Assembly (NCBI GenBank): GCA_902500995.1
Contig: CABVSR010000004.1
Span: 62,001-126,000 of the forward strand
Source: an uncultured Nitrospira sp.
GTDB taxonomy: Bacteria > Nitrospirota > Nitrospiria > Nitrospirales > Nitrospiraceae
DNA: 64,000 nucleotides
Direction of reading: 5' to 3'
Numbering within the stretch: the first letter of the stretch is position 1; each line of letters opens with the position of its first letter. The notes beneath the pieces were generated by a model. The model did no database searches and was not told the DNA's origin. It saw nothing but the letters and a program-made list of their open reading frames with translations. Shown here piece after piece: positions 16,849-25,615 of the stretch. The position numbers and the translations under genes are program-made.

Positions 16849-17213
16849 CAGGCGGCTCAAAATGTTCGTCCAGCAAGGCCGCAGCCGACGGCAGCACCGG
16901 AGTTGATCCCTCCCTGCGGCCGCTCAAAACGGCTTCCAGCTAGGCCGCAGGCGAGAAGATACCGCAGGCGTACCCTTGCGGTACGTCGAGGATATGTTCG
17001 AGCCGAGAACGCCAGTAATCCACAGCAGGCGGCTCAAAATGCCCGTCCAGCAAGGCCGCAGCCGATGGCAGCACCGGGTTGTCCCTCCCCGCGACCGCTC
17101 AAAACGGCTTCCAGCTAGGCCGCAGGTGAGAACATCCCGCAGGCGTACCCTTGCGGTACGTCGAGGACATGTTCGAGCCGAGAACGACGCTGGAAGGCGT
17201 TTTCAGCGGTCGA
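16849..17213. repeat. tandem family-1 repeat, 177-bp period
   Basis: Two head-to-tail copies begin at 16849 and 17026 with CAGGCGGCTCAAAATG. Each contains TCCAGCAAGGCCGCAGCCGA, CGCTCAAAACGGCTTCCAGC, GGCGTACCCTTGCGGTACG and TCGAGCCGAGAACG. The second copy ends against the TAG stop codon (17216-17214) of the TonB receptor gene. Confidence 0.85.
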
Positions 17214-19259
17214 CTAGAAGTACCAGGCCAAGCCCGCCATCACAAACCGCGGATTCCCCGGCACAAAGTGCGTATCGGAAACGGCGGCCGCTTCGTTGCG
17301 CAGGCGGGATTCGAAGAAAAACGTGGCCTGTTCCCATTTCGTATTCAAAAGATTCTGCACGAAGAGAAACGCCTCCAACCGGCCATGCGGCAACTTGACG
17401 GGAAGCTGATATCGCTCAGACAGGTCGAAGGTCGTCCAAGACGGCGCCTTCGCGCTGCGATCCTCGATCAAGGGCCGGACGCCGAGATAGGTCGCCTGAA
17501 TCTGTGACGTGAGTCCTTCCGGCCAGCGCAACAACAACGCGCCATAGGCCGTGACCTCCGGGGCCAGGGGAATCGCATCACCATTGGTGAATTCCGCTTT
17601 GGTCCAGGTGACACTGCCGTTGAAGTACAGAGGCCCCCAGACCTGTCCACGGGCGGCGACCTCCATGCCACGCCGGCGAGAGGCCCCACGGATTTCCGTC
17701 GTCCCTTCATCTCCCACAAACACCAGCTCCTGTTTCAAATCCAACGCCCAGAGGGTCGCGATCAGCTCGACTCCATCAGGCCCCCAGGGTTTGGAGCGGA
17801 CACCGACCTCGTAATTTCTCGCCCTGGCCAGAGGTGACGCGGCCTGGGCCACAGCCGATCTGGCGTCGTTGCTGTGATAGCCCTCGCCATAGTTGGCGAA
17901 AAATTCCGTCCTGAACCAAGGGCCTAGGATCACGTTCAGTTTGGGCATCACGAGGCCTGAACTGGTATTGCCGGCCGGCTGCTCCGAACAAGTCGCACAG
18001 CGGTTTCGCACGTCGAACGTGAAGACTTCGGTGCGCACGCCACCGGCTACCCGCAACCAAGGCGCAGGCTGCAATTCCAGCTTCAGAAACGGCGCGTACG
18101 ACGCTTCATAGATGGTGCTGTCCACGGCCGTCCCCACCGGCGCCCGTTTGACTTGCGGTCCTAACCGCGCATGGATGTCGTCGATCCGTGCTTGGAACCC
18201 CGCTGTCACGGCACCCTCCATGTCGAAAAATCGAACGAGCTGTTTGTACCCTACATCACCGCCGTAGACGACTCGCCGGTCCGATTGTTGAAACCCGTCT
18301 CCGTTGAGCGGGTCGTTCAGAAAGAAGGTGAAGTTCGTGAACAGATCGAATCGATAATACTGCGCGTAGGCGTTGGCAAAAAACCGGCCTCCCGACGAAG
18401 TGTCATAATGGTAATTCATCCGGCCCGTGCTGCGCTGCGTCCTGCCGCCTTCGCTCGGGTCGACCGAACCGAACCGGTCCAGCGATCCGTCATACACCGC
18501 GCGAAGGGGAATTTCACCGGAGCCGTTCCACTGCGATTTCTGGAAGGTGCCGGTGATAACGAGCTCGTCGCGGCCAAGCGGGTTCATCGTGGCCTTGCCT
18601 AACAAGTTGCCACGGAAATACCGATTGTCGTTTTGGAACGGCCCGTCGGTGTAATAGCCTTCCGCCGCAAACAGCGTCCGCACCCTGTCCTTGGTCGGCG
18701 AGAACATCAACAGATGACGCTGCGTGCTGAACTGTCCGCCGGCCGACTGCACGACGCCTTCCTTCACCAGTTCACGGGTACGAAAGTTCACCGCGCCGGC
18801 CGTGGCAAAATCGCCATACTCGGGCAGGTAGGCGCCTTTGTACACATCGACCCCTTCAATGGTTTCCGGGATGATGAAGTTGAGATCCGTGTAGCCTTGT
18901 CCGTGGGCGTGACTGCGCAGGTTGATCGGCATGCCATCGGTGAAGAACGCGACATCGGTTCCATGATCGGCATCGAACCCGCGCAGGAAATACTGATCGG
19001 CCTTTCCCGCTCCACCGGAATGTTCCACGGCGACAAACCCGGGAATCAGCCGCAACACCTGAGCCGGGCGGCCCTGCGGCTGCATGAGATATTCTTTGTC
19101 GGGAATGAACTGTTGGGAAGAGGCCGCCACGGGGCGCTCGGCGGACACCCGGATCTCCGCTACCTCGAGATCCACGGCATCCGGATCGTGGGCGCCGAGA
19201 GGCGCAGCCCCGAACACCACACCCAGCGCAACCATGAAAACGCGAAGAACACCCGTCAC
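17214..19259 (-). CDS. TonB-dependent receptor, probably nickel regulated
   Basis: A 681-residue outer-membrane transporter. The signal peptide spans residues 1-23. The plug domain (~40-160) includes QVLRLIPGFVAVEHSGGAGK, FLRGFDADHGTDVAFFTDGM and VDVYKGAYLPEYGDFATAGA. The beta barrel ends in the phenylalanine of GLAWYF. A loop has CATC (within RNRCATCSEQ), and the plug contains HAHGQG, both possible metal contacts. It starts seven bases after nikR and would share its operator, which suggests that it imports nickel or a nickel complex. The ligand is inferred from context only. Confidence 0.88.
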   Translation of the reverse strand: MTGVLRVFMVALGVVFGAAPLGAHDPDAVDLEVAEIRVSAERPVAASSQQFIPDKEYLMQPQGRPAQVLRLIPGFVAVEHSGGAGKADQYFLRGFDADHGTDVAFFTDGMPINLRSHAHGQGYTDLNFIIPETIEGVDVYKGAYLPEYGDFATAGAVNFRTRELVKEGVVQSAGGQFSTQRHLLMFSPTKDRVRTLFAAEGYYTDGPFQNDNRYFRGNLLGKATMNPLGRDELVITGTFQKSQWNGSGEIPLRAVYDGSLDRFGSVDPSEGGRTQRSTGRMNYHYDTSSGGRFFANAYAQYYRFDLFTNFTFFLNDPLNGDGFQQSDRRVVYGGDVGYKQLVRFFDMEGAVTAGFQARIDDIHARLGPQVKRAPVGTAVDSTIYEASYAPFLKLELQPAPWLRVAGGVRTEVFTFDVRNRCATCSEQPAGNTSSGLVMPKLNVILGPWFRTEFFANYGEGYHSNDARSAVAQAASPLARARNYEVGVRSKPWGPDGVELIATLWALDLKQELVFVGDEGTTEIRGASRRRGMEVAARGQVWGPLYFNGSVTWTKAEFTNGDAIPLAPEVTAYGALLLRWPEGLTSQIQATYLGVRPLIEDRSAKAPSWTTFDLSERYQLPVKLPHGRLEAFLFVQNLLNTKWEQATFFFESRLRNEAAAVSDTHFVPGNPRFVMAGLAWYF

Positions 19260-19266
19260 CGGCGAC

Positions 19267-19683
19267 TCACCGCAATCTCTTGCCCGTCGTGGTCATCGTG
19301 AGTTTGCCGTGTTTCACGCCCTTGACGCTGAGTAAGGCATCGGCGATCTTGCGAATGGCTGCGCCTTGGCCTTTGGCCACCAGCACTTCCAGACAATGAT
19401 CATGGTCCAGATGTACATGCATCCCGGCCAGGATATGTCCCTGGAAATCATGCTGGATATGGGTGAGCTTTCCCGTCAGGCCGGGGACGTGATGATCGTA
19501 GATGAACGTAATCGTGGCGATGGCTTCCTTGTTGTCGTCCCACTGCTGCCCGACCAGGCTGTCCCGAATCAGATCGCGGATGGCTTCGGAACGATTCGTA
19601 TATTTGCGCCGCTCGATCAGGCGATCGAAATCGATGAGGAGATCTTGATCGAGAGAGACACCAAATCTCGCCAGCGCTTTCAT
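19267..19683 (-). CDS. nikR: nickel-responsive regulator NikR
   Basis: A 138-residue ribbon-helix-helix regulator. Start ATG 19683 is preceded by GAAGGA at eight bases and leaves the standard N-terminus KALARFGVSLDQDLL; the longer frame adds 24 unrelated residues. The DNA-binding RHH covers residues ~3-45. The nickel site H78, H89, H91 and C97 matches the spacing of the known ligands (H76, H87, H89, C95 in E. coli). It forms an operon with the TonB receptor downstream, and a palindrome 14 bases upstream is probably its own operator. Confidence 0.93.
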   Translation of the reverse strand: MKALARFGVSLDQDLLIDFDRLIERRKYTNRSEAIRDLIRDSLVGQQWDDNKEAIATITFIYDHHVPGLTGKLTHIQHDFQGHILAGMHVHLDHDHCLEVLVAKGQGAAIRKIADALLSVKGVKHGKLTMTTTGKRLR

Positions 19684-19696
19684 CAGTCCATCCTTC

Positions 19697-19723
19697 GTAG
19701 CACGAAATAAATAATCGTGACAC
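19697..19723. promoter_or_regulatory. candidate NikR operator
   Basis: GTAGCAC and GTGACAC, separated by 13 bp, form an imperfect inverted repeat with an AT-rich centre (GAAATAAATAATC). The layout resembles the GTGTTAC-N13/14-GTAACAC sites described for NikR of deltaproteobacteria. It lies 14-40 bases upstream of nikR. Confidence 0.65.
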
Positions 19724-19825
19724 GGATAGTACGGAAGACATCGCGGACGCGTCAAGCGAAGAAGCCCATTACCGATGGATGTGTTGATACGAGAGGGAAG
19801 GGAGAGGAGTGTGTGAACCGGTGGC

Positions 19826-20899
19826 CTAGCCGAAGAACGGCGTGTCCTTCACATCATCCAGTAAGGTTTCACCGTCACGGTCGATGAGCTTCAGAAACAG
19901 CGCGCTTAGCTCCGGATCAAACTGAGTTCCGCCATGACGTTCGATTTCCATCCTGGCCTGACCAAGCGTCAGCGCGGTCTTGTACGAACAGGGGTGGGTC
20001 ATCACATCGAAGGAGTCCGCCAGCGCCACAATGCGCCCGCTGAGCGGCGTCTGCACGTCCTTCAGCTTGTGATAGCCCTTCCCGTCCCACCGCTCATGAT
20101 GCGTCAGCGCGATTTCTCGCGCCATCATCAACAGGGGCGAGCGGCTGTCCGCCAGAATCTTGGAGCCGAGTTTCGTATGCGCCTTCATCGCTTCGAATTC
20201 GGCGGGCTCGTAGGGCCCTTCTTTCAGGATGATCGCTTCGCGGAGGCCGATCTTTCCGACGTCATGGAGCGGAGCGGTTTTCTTGATCATGTCCACCTGA
20301 TCCGGCGGCAGTCCTTTGATTTCGGCAAGGAGCTTGGCGACACGGCCCACACGCCAGGCATGGGCGCCCTTCGCATCGTAGCGGTATTCAGAAGCCATCA
20401 CCAATCGATTGAGCAGATCCAATTGCGTCTGCTCCACCACTTTGGTGCGAAGCCGGACCTGGGCCTCCAAATGTTCGTTATGCATCTGCAATTGGTTGTG
20501 CAGATGTTGGGTCTGCAACTGATTCTTCATCCGCAACACTACTTCCGTCGCGTCTACGGGTTTGTTGATGAAATCGTTGGCCCCCTCGGCCAAAGCCCTG
20601 TGTTTCGTCGGCGCGTCCAACTCACCGGTCACGATGAGAATGGGCACATAGTCCTCGGCCGGAATGACCTGCCTCAACTGCCGCATCACGTCGAAACCGT
20701 CCAAGTGCGGCATGCGCATGTCGAGGGCGACGAGATCCGGCTTGACCTGGTGATAGAGATTCAGCGCCTGGCGAGAATCATTCGTGGTCGTAATCTGGCT
20801 AAAGCCGGCCTGCCGGAGAAAGGCCTCCATCAATTTGGTGCAATGGGCTTCGTCATCGATTAACAGAAGTTTGATGCTGTTCAGATCACAATCCTGCAT
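19826..20899 (-). CDS. response regulator with HD-GYP-like output domain
   Basis: A 357-residue protein. Start ATG 20899 follows AAAGGAG; a 16-residue longer frame is less likely. The receiver domain (8-125) has the acceptor D60 in LVALDMRMP and the conserved lysine in FINKPVD. A coiled linker leads to an HD domain with H212-D213 in LHDVGKIGL and HHERWDGKGYH. The latter deviates from HHE-GxGYP of HD-GYP phosphodiesterases: the proline is His, and the following loop is shorter. It probably hydrolyses cyclic di-GMP or has lost this. It lies 50 bp after the hybrid kinase gene, its likely partner. Confidence 0.87.
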   Translation of the reverse strand: MQDCDLNSIKLLLIDDEAHCTKLMEAFLRQAGFSQITTTNDSRQALNLYHQVKPDLVALDMRMPHLDGFDVMRQLRQVIPAEDYVPILIVTGELDAPTKHRALAEGANDFINKPVDATEVVLRMKNQLQTQHLHNQLQMHNEHLEAQVRLRTKVVEQTQLDLLNRLVMASEYRYDAKGAHAWRVGRVAKLLAEIKGLPPDQVDMIKKTAPLHDVGKIGLREAIILKEGPYEPAEFEAMKAHTKLGSKILADSRSPLLMMAREIALTHHERWDGKGYHKLKDVQTPLSGRIVALADSFDVMTHPCSYKTALTLGQARMEIERHGGTQFDPELSALFLKLIDRDGETLLDDVKDTPFFG

Positions 20900-20949
20900 G
20901 GCATTCGCGCCGCTCCTTTGCCGGCATTCCTTGGTTGAGCCTATCATCC

Positions 20950-23706
20950 TCAGGCGGCATCACCAATTTCTTTCCTGCTCTCCGCAGTGAGCGCAGCAGG
21001 AAAGGTGAGAGTCGACAACGTTCGCTGGAGCGCCGCCATGGTGAGCGGCTTGCTGAGTTCGGCATCCACGGCTGACGATGCGGTCTCGTTCGCCTCAAGC
21101 TCATCGCCGCCGGTCAGAAGCACGACCGGGGTCTCCGGCGACACCTGCTTGATCACCTCAGCCAATTGCCGACCGGTCATATTTGGCATGCCGTGATCCG
21201 TCACGACCAGATGCACACGTTCGGGGTTGAATCGCTTCACCGCTTCCGCCGCGCTCGTCACAACTTCCACCTGATGGCCGGCCACTCGCAGGTATTCCCC
21301 GGTGACACGGCCCACCAATGGATCGTCATCCACCACCAGGACATGCAGTCGCACCCCTTCAAGCCCCTTGCCCTCTTGCCGGTTGCCCACCGCCTGCTCG
21401 GCTTGAATCGGCAACCGAATGCTGAATGTCGTCCCGACGCCGAGGGCACTGGTGATCTCGATCGTGCCGCGCAGCCGTTTGATGATCCCATACACCATCG
21501 CCAACCCGAGCCCGGACCCCTTGTCGCCTTTGGTGGAAAAAAACGGCTCGAGACAACGCCGCCGCACGTCTTCGGTCATGCCCGTGCCGGTATCGCTGAC
21601 CTCCAGGCGCACGTGATCGCCGTCTGCTTTTGTGCGAAGCGTGATCGAGCCGCTCTTCGGCATGGCATCCACGGCGTTAAAGACCAGATTGGTCAACACC
21701 TCACGCAACTCCGATTCGTGTCCCGCCACCGAGGGCACGGAATCCAATTCGGTTTTGATCTCGATGGCAATCCCATTGGCCAAGGCCTGGTTCTTCCATT
21801 TCGGCTGGCTGAGCTTCACACTTTGTTCGACCAGTTGATTCAGGTTCACGATGCCAGCCAGGTCAGCGTCGAGGCGGGGACGATAGAATTCGCGCAGTCG
21901 GCTCACCACTTTGGCCGCATCCTTGGCCGCCATATTGATGGTCTGGAGGTATTCCTTCAGTTGCGCAGGGTCGGCGGACATCTGGGGGGCAATGAGCAGG
22001 AGTTCGCTGAAGCCCATAATCGGCGACAGCGTGTTGTTGAAATCGTGCGCAATTCCGCTGGCCATCTGACCGAGCGCGCGAAGCCGTTCCTGCTGCACCA
22101 TCTGCTCTTGCGCGGTCTGCAGGTTGGCCATGGCTTGCTCAAGTTTGGCGTGGCTTTCACGGAGCGCGCTCTCCGCGCGTTTCCGCTCCGCCAGATCCGA
22201 GGCATTGCTCAAGGCCACCGCGACCTGATCGGCCAATTGACGCAAGAGCGCGCGCTGCTCACTTTCAATCTGAGGCGCGCGGCGATAACTCATCGCGATG
22301 CCGCCAAGCAGATCGCGGGAGCGGAACAAGGGCAGCACCATCAGGGCCGTGATACCGGGACCGCCGAGGGCCGCAAAGGCAGGGATTGAGTCGCCCCCCA
22401 TCAGCGTGGCGCCGGCCTCGTGGGACGTCAGTATCCGGCGGTCTTCCTCGCTGACGGAGACACCGGTCATTGTCGTTTGGTCGGCCGTCGTTCCCAGTCT
22501 GGCGTACAGCCATCCCCGCGCCGGATCGGACGACTCCGTTAGGAGCACGGCAATCCCGTCGCATGGCGAAACGTCGCGCACCCGGGTCAACACCGTATCG
22601 ACAATGCGGCTGGGGTCCAACACCGAGAGTACAGACCGATCGATTTCGTGGATCGTGGCCAGCTGGGTGAACTGTTGATTCAGCCGGCCGGCCATGGCGT
22701 TGAACGACGTTGCGAGATCCTCAAACTCGTCGCCGCTTGCTACCTGCACCGGCTTCGAAAAATTTCTCGCGGCGAGTCGCTTCGTTCCTTCTCCCAACTG
22801 CTCAAGAGGCACCATGATTTCCCGAATCTGAATGACACTCAGAAGGGCTGCGGCAAACACTCCCACGAGGACGAACAGGGAGAACCGATAGTTATTATTG
22901 GTCAAGAGTGTCCAGGCCGAAATCCGAGGTTCGCTCCACACGACCGTCCAAGGTGTCGTCGAGAAGTCCGATCGTAGGGGAATTACCCAGGCGCCGGCCA
23001 GGTACCTATCCTGCTCGTCTTTCCACTCAAAGACCCTGCCACCAGTTTCACCCTCTATCGGCACCTGCCGCGTCAACATAGCCGAAGCCGCATGACTGCA
23101 AAATAGAACCTTCGCAGCTTTGCCAAAAATACAGAGCGAGGTATCAGGGGGCAGCGTCATATCGCCATCAATCGTCCACAGAACCTCGCGATTGACTTGT
23201 GCTACCACGACTCGCCCATCAAATCCTGACAACCTAACCAAGTAGAATCGACTTCCTTCTGCAACAGCCTCTTCTGTGATGAGCAGGGTCTTTCCCTGAC
23301 GAAGTAGTGCCCACTGTTCATTGGACAAGACCGGAATAGACTGCAACTTGCCTAGAGACACTTGCGTCTCACCGGTCTCAGACACCAAGGCAATTCCGAC
23401 AAAGTCAGGTGCAGGCGACCGCACCTGATGCGGCGACGCTTCAGTCTGTATCAGCACGGGCGCTTGCTGTCGTGCGAGGGTCGATACAAGTGTCGTCTCC
23501 AGCAGCAGCAGACGTTGCAAGACAGCCATGCCCATGGCCTTGCTTTCCTGCCGCACGCGGCGCTCGGCCTGCTGGGTGAGCTGTTTGGTCACGTCGCTGA
23601 GTGAAATCAAACTCAACGCGCCGACCGGCAACAGGGCGCAGAGGATAAAGAGAAAGAAGACCCGGCGGGCGACACGGCTACGGAGGAAGGAATATTCGAT
23701 CTGCAC
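20950..23706 (-). CDS. hybrid sensor histidine kinase (dCache-like, HAMP, GAF, HisKA, REC)
   Basis: A 918-residue inner-membrane kinase. Helix one is at ~17-37 and helix two at ~275-295, enclosing a ~235-residue periplasmic sensor. HAMP (~296-350) and GAF (~365-500) domains follow. The HisKA phospho-acceptor is H554 in GIAHDFNNTLSP; the ATPase domain has SDTGTGM and GSGLGL. A C-terminal receiver domain carries D837 in VVTDHGMPN. The gene stands 14 bp after a pseudopilin gene and 50 bp before a REC-HD gene, so all are probably co-transcribed, and the signal may relate to the envelope structure built by the pseudopilin. Confidence 0.9.
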   Translation of the reverse strand: MQIEYSFLRSRVARRVFFLFILCALLPVGALSLISLSDVTKQLTQQAERRVRQESKAMGMAVLQRLLLLETTLVSTLARQQAPVLIQTEASPHQVRSPAPDFVGIALVSETGETQVSLGKLQSIPVLSNEQWALLRQGKTLLITEEAVAEGSRFYLVRLSGFDGRVVVAQVNREVLWTIDGDMTLPPDTSLCIFGKAAKVLFCSHAASAMLTRQVPIEGETGGRVFEWKDEQDRYLAGAWVIPLRSDFSTTPWTVVWSEPRISAWTLLTNNNYRFSLFVLVGVFAAALLSVIQIREIMVPLEQLGEGTKRLAARNFSKPVQVASGDEFEDLATSFNAMAGRLNQQFTQLATIHEIDRSVLSVLDPSRIVDTVLTRVRDVSPCDGIAVLLTESSDPARGWLYARLGTTADQTTMTGVSVSEEDRRILTSHEAGATLMGGDSIPAFAALGGPGITALMVLPLFRSRDLLGGIAMSYRRAPQIESEQRALLRQLADQVAVALSNASDLAERKRAESALRESHAKLEQAMANLQTAQEQMVQQERLRALGQMASGIAHDFNNTLSPIMGFSELLLIAPQMSADPAQLKEYLQTINMAAKDAAKVVSRLREFYRPRLDADLAGIVNLNQLVEQSVKLSQPKWKNQALANGIAIEIKTELDSVPSVAGHESELREVLTNLVFNAVDAMPKSGSITLRTKADGDHVRLEVSDTGTGMTEDVRRRCLEPFFSTKGDKGSGLGLAMVYGIIKRLRGTIEITSALGVGTTFSIRLPIQAEQAVGNRQEGKGLEGVRLHVLVVDDDPLVGRVTGEYLRVAGHQVEVVTSAAEAVKRFNPERVHLVVTDHGMPNMTGRQLAEVIKQVSPETPVVLLTGGDELEANETASSAVDAELSKPLTMAALQRTLSTLTFPAALTAESRKEIGDAA

Positions 23707-23720
23707 AAGGCCTCGTCCCG

Positions 23721-24428
23721 CTAGAATTCCACAGCGAGGCCGACGAAGCCGCCGTCGTTCGCGCGAATGACATCGTCATGGCTTTTTTGCGCCGTAAGCG
23801 GCTCCACAGTCTCACCGTCCTTGCCCATGCTGTAGAGGTCGTAATCGGAATTGATCGGATGGAGAAAGCGGTCTTTGCGCGGCCTGCCTCTTGACCCATT
23901 TCCCCCGGCTGCAGCGTATGCCTCGTCAGGCATGATCCAACGCCAAGCCCCATGTCCACCGGATCCGCCGCCGTTCCCATTTCCACCTCCGTTCCCATTT
24001 CCTCCGCCATTGCCGCTGCCGCTTGGCGCAGGGGCCGGGCTGGAGTTTCCGTTTCCACCGGCACCAGCCCCATTACCTCCCCCACCGTTGCCGCCGTTGC
24101 CGCCGGCATTTCCGTTACCGCCTCCGTTTCCTGGCAGGCTTAAGGCAGCAATATTTAGATATGCGTACGGATTACCCCACGGATCGAGGATATCGCCTGC
24201 TCCTGCCTCCGCCAGATTATTGGGGAACGCTTCATTCGTGGCCTGATATGCATCGATGGCCCGCGAGATGTAGCGGATTTCGGCGATGCAGCGTGCCAGC
24301 CTGGCCTTGTCCAGGTAGCCGAGATAGGTTGGTATGGCCAATCCTGCGAGGGCCCCGACGATCACGACGACGAACAAGAGCTCGACGATGGTAAATCCCT
24401 GCTGGCGACGATCGGCGGTAGGCATCAC
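23721..24428 (-). CDS. GspG-like pseudopilin with a Gly/Asn-rich insert
   Basis: A 235-residue type IV pilin-like protein. The prepilin leader ends at G11 before FTIVELLFVVVIVGALAGLA, with the conserved E at position +5. The globular part begins like GspG (RAIDAYQATNEAFP, LDPWGNPYAYLNI) and ends like GspG (DYDLYSMGKDG, SHDDVIRANDGGFVGLA). Between them, residues ~100-160 are a Gly/Asn-rich low-complexity stretch absent from ordinary GspG. The stop and start codons of neighbours are 5 and 14 bp away. No other secretion genes are in the window, so it may be a stand-alone pseudopilin. Confidence 0.82.
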   Translation of the reverse strand: MMPTADRRQQGFTIVELLFVVVIVGALAGLAIPTYLGYLDKARLARCIAEIRYISRAIDAYQATNEAFPNNLAEAGAGDILDPWGNPYAYLNIAALSLPGNGGGNGNAGGNGGNGGGGNGAGAGGNGNSSPAPAPSGSGNGGGNGNGGGNGNGGGSGGHGAWRWIMPDEAYAAAGGNGSRGRPRKDRFLHPINSDYDLYSMGKDGETVEPLTAQKSHDDVIRANDGGFVGLAVEF

Positions 24429-24433
24429 GCTTC

Positions 24434-25069
24434 TCAGAATCCGGCGGCAGTGGGCAACGGAGCAGGGGCAGAATTAGACGGTTCGGAACGGAGTTGGAAG
24501 GGCTCCATCGCCAGCGCCAGTTGTTCGACTGTCGCACGCAAACGATCGGCCTCCTGTTCCACCTCACGCAACATCCCGCGGGAGACGGCCGCCTTCAGCC
24601 TTTCCAACTGCGGAGTCATCTCCGCATGGCGCGCTTCGATCCTGGCGATCTTGTCCCGCAAGGCGCTGACCATCTCTCCCAGACATTTCGCTTCCGTATG
24701 GAGATAGTCGCTCTTGCGGATCGAGGTCCGCACCGTCAAATCTCCGTTGGCGACTGAGTGGAATATCCGGCGAAAGCGATACAGCGGGCCGGCGATCCGG
24801 TGCGAGAAGAACACCCCGTGCACGATCAGCAGCAGTGAGACGGCCCCCACCACCGGCCAGAACCGGCTGTGCAACAATTCAAACTGATCGGCCACGCGCT
24901 GCGCCTCAGCCGAGGAGAGCGGCAGATGCTCGAGTTCAAGCATCAAAGGAAGAAACAGCGCGACCGACACCGAGACGATCACGACCATGACATAACAGAG
25001 GCTCAGCCCCATGAACCGGGGCTGCACCGTATCCCACAAGAAATGCCGTCTGAATCGCGGCCGGCTCAT
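24434..25069 (-). CDS. membrane protein with HAMP-like segment and coiled coil
   Basis: A 211-residue protein. Start ATG 25069 overlaps the TGA of the upstream lipoprotein gene (ATGA). Two helices (~21-45 and ~72-95) flank a ~30-residue periplasmic loop. The region after helix two (HRIAGPLYRFRRIFHSVANG, then DLTVRTSIRKSDYLH) is HAMP-like, and ~130-190 is predicted coiled coil. No kinase, cyclase or methyl-accepting domain follows. It resembles the input half of a chemoreceptor and could pass a signal sideways to the hybrid kinase encoded two genes later. Confidence 0.75.
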   Translation of the reverse strand: MSRPRFRRHFLWDTVQPRFMGLSLCYVMVVIVSVSVALFLPLMLELEHLPLSSAEAQRVADQFELLHSRFWPVVGAVSLLLIVHGVFFSHRIAGPLYRFRRIFHSVANGDLTVRTSIRKSDYLHTEAKCLGEMVSALRDKIARIEARHAEMTPQLERLKAAVSRGMLREVEQEADRLRATVEQLALAMEPFQLRSEPSNSAPAPLPTAAGF

Positions 25070-25431
25070 GTGGTGGCCGTTTTCTTTATCCATATCAAAT
25101 GATCCTGGTTCTTGAACGTGATCCGGCCACCGCCGGAAGGTTCGTAATAAAACGCCAATTGATACTTTGCCTGCTCGGCATCCTGATACGACACGACAAA
25201 CAGGGTCTTGATTCCCTCGCGGGTTTCATCGATCTTCGTAATCCGATAACCGTTTGCCGCAATGGCACTGGTGCCGAATCCGATCCGGTCCTGATCAATG
25301 AATATATGCTGGTCGGCATACCCCTCGGCTCTCGTTTCCCAGATACCAATCAGATAGGCAGGCGCCTGATCCGGTTCCGGGGCACAGGCCGCACAGAGCC
25401 ACATGGCCAGCAGACAGGGGATGCTTCTCAT
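25066..25431 (-). CDS. small lipoprotein, first gene of the pseudopilin-kinase run
   Basis: A 121-residue protein with start ATG 25431 (MRSIPCLLAMWLCAACAPEP); the lipobox LCAAC or CAAC places the lipidated Cys near residue 16. The mature domain (AYLIGIWETRAEGYADQHIF, RIGFGTSAIAANGYRI, YQLAFYYEPSGGGRITFKNQ) reads like a small beta sandwich or barrel. No family is recognised. It overlaps the HAMP protein gene by four bases. Confidence 0.7.
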   Translation of the reverse strand: MRSIPCLLAMWLCAACAPEPDQAPAYLIGIWETRAEGYADQHIFIDQDRIGFGTSAIAANGYRITKIDETREGIKTLFVVSYQDAEQAKYQLAFYYEPSGGGRITFKNQDHLIWIKKTATT

Positions 25432-25615
25432 CGGCCACACGGGACACCTCGATATTCTGAAAGACATCGGTCGTCGACGGATAGGACATCAGTATGTCGC
25501 AGTTATCCAGAAATTCAATTTCTTCGGATTTTTTTGCGCGGGAAACGGACGCGGCTCAGGAGAAGTGCAGCGCCGCCGGCAGGTACTGCGGCCGACGAGG
25601 GCCCGTCTCAGCCGG

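Noticed and set aside
23851-24246. Pro/Phe-rich plus-strand frame
   Set aside because: Mirror of the Gly/Asn-rich insert of the pseudopilin gene; low complexity only.
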